From Bacteroidetes bacterium QH_1_64_81 (GTDB lineage Bacteria > Bacteroidota > Rhodothermia > Rhodothermales > Salinibacteraceae), in contig PXSX01000046.1 in the NCBI GenBank assembly GCA_003022655.1, positions 1 through 15,477 of the forward strand: a DNA stretch of 15,477 nucleotides, written 5' to 3'. Below the pieces are notes generated by a model. That model saw nothing but the letters and a program-made list of their open reading frames with translations, was not told the DNA's origin and searched no databases. Below are positions 15,300 through 15,477 of this stretch, piece after piece. Positions within the stretch are counted from its first letter, which is position 1; each line of letters begins with the position of its first letter. The translations under genes and the position numbers were made by a program.

Positions 15300-15477
15300 T
15301 TACACGTCCGGGGGGGACTCCAAGAATTGCTGGTAGAGCGGGGCCAGGTCCTGCTTCAGCATCCGGTCCCGGAGCGCTTGGGCTTTGCTCGCCCGCCCGG
15401 CCTCCTCCAGCGCCAGACATCGCCAGACCTGCGCCTCTGCTCTAGAAATCCCGGCGGTTCCCTCCTCGTCGACGCGA
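15300..15477 (-). CDS. Unidentified protein, C-terminal 58 residues (5' end outside window)
   Basis: The frame is open from the window edge to a TAA at 15302-15300. The fragment reads as two or three amphipathic helices (AEAQVWRCLALEEAGRASKA, then ALRDRMLKQDLAPLYQQFLE) ending SPPDV. The spacing is loosely like a tetratricopeptide or other helical hairpin repeat, but the fragment is too short to assign. Coding is supported by the absence of stops, a plausible residue mix and the same strand as its neighbours. No function is proposed. Confidence 0.55.
   Translation of the reverse strand, partial: RVDEEGTAGISRAEAQVWRCLALEEAGRASKAQALRDRMLKQDLAPLYQQFLESPPDV

Noticed and set aside
1..15477. CRISPR array, tRNA, insertion sequence or defence cassette
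   Set aside because: No spaced identical repeats, cloverleaf, transposase or nuclease motif was found on either strand by eye.

Overview
The window looks like a chromosomal housekeeping segment from a high-GC, moderately to extremely halophilic member of the Rhodothermota/Bacteroidota, most like Salinibacter. This is an inference. It rests on the GC-rich coding sequence, the acidic proteins (including a ribosomal protein L21 with a roughly 50-residue acidic tail that has no basic residue), the scarcity of Shine-Dalgarno sequences, and the protein families present. I see no plasmid, phage, insertion sequence, CRISPR array, tRNA or rRNA.

Layout. At 1-762 is the 3' part of a 3-hydroxyacyl-CoA dehydrogenase gene. 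It converges on a phoH-family ATPase (889-1848, minus), with an inverted heptanucleotide repeat between them. dapF (1982-2821, plus) is divergent from phoH and converges on a large membrane-anchored PpiD-like peptidyl-prolyl isomerase (2870-4945, minus). A divergent gap of about 270 bp leads to an MtfA-family gene (5214-6038, plus), whose end overlaps a kynureninase-like PLP enzyme (6031-7272, minus) by 8 bp. The rplU-rpmA operon (8360 to 7578, minus) follows, with a clear intrinsic terminator at 7513-7548. Plus-strand remains of a fumarylacetoacetate-hydrolase gene (8495-9062) and a pyridoxamine-oxidase-like flavoprotein (9146-9757) come next. From 9773 to the end everything is on the minus strand. 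In transcription order this is an unidentified partial gene, a family 2 glycosyltransferase, a LapA-domain protein, LD-carboxypeptidase, an intrinsic terminator, greA, mtgA and a threonine aldolase.

How the genes fit together. Several act on the cell envelope: dapF makes meso-diaminopimelate for peptidoglycan, mtgA polymerises glycan strands, ldcA trims and recycles muropeptides, and the PpiD-like protein folds exported proteins. Others belong to gene expression (rplU, rpmA, greA, phoH) or to general metabolism. They look like ordinary neighbours, not a dedicated system.

The most notable feature is damage at three places. The MtfA-like gene has lost, in frame, the stretch that should carry the HEXXH zinc site. 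The fumarylacetoacetate-hydrolase gene lacks about 30 codons and changes frame. The glycosyltransferase appears to have lost one C in a C5 run, which separates a hydrophobic N-terminus from the catalytic domain. These could be real gene decay or errors in this sequence. I found no convincing undescribed system.
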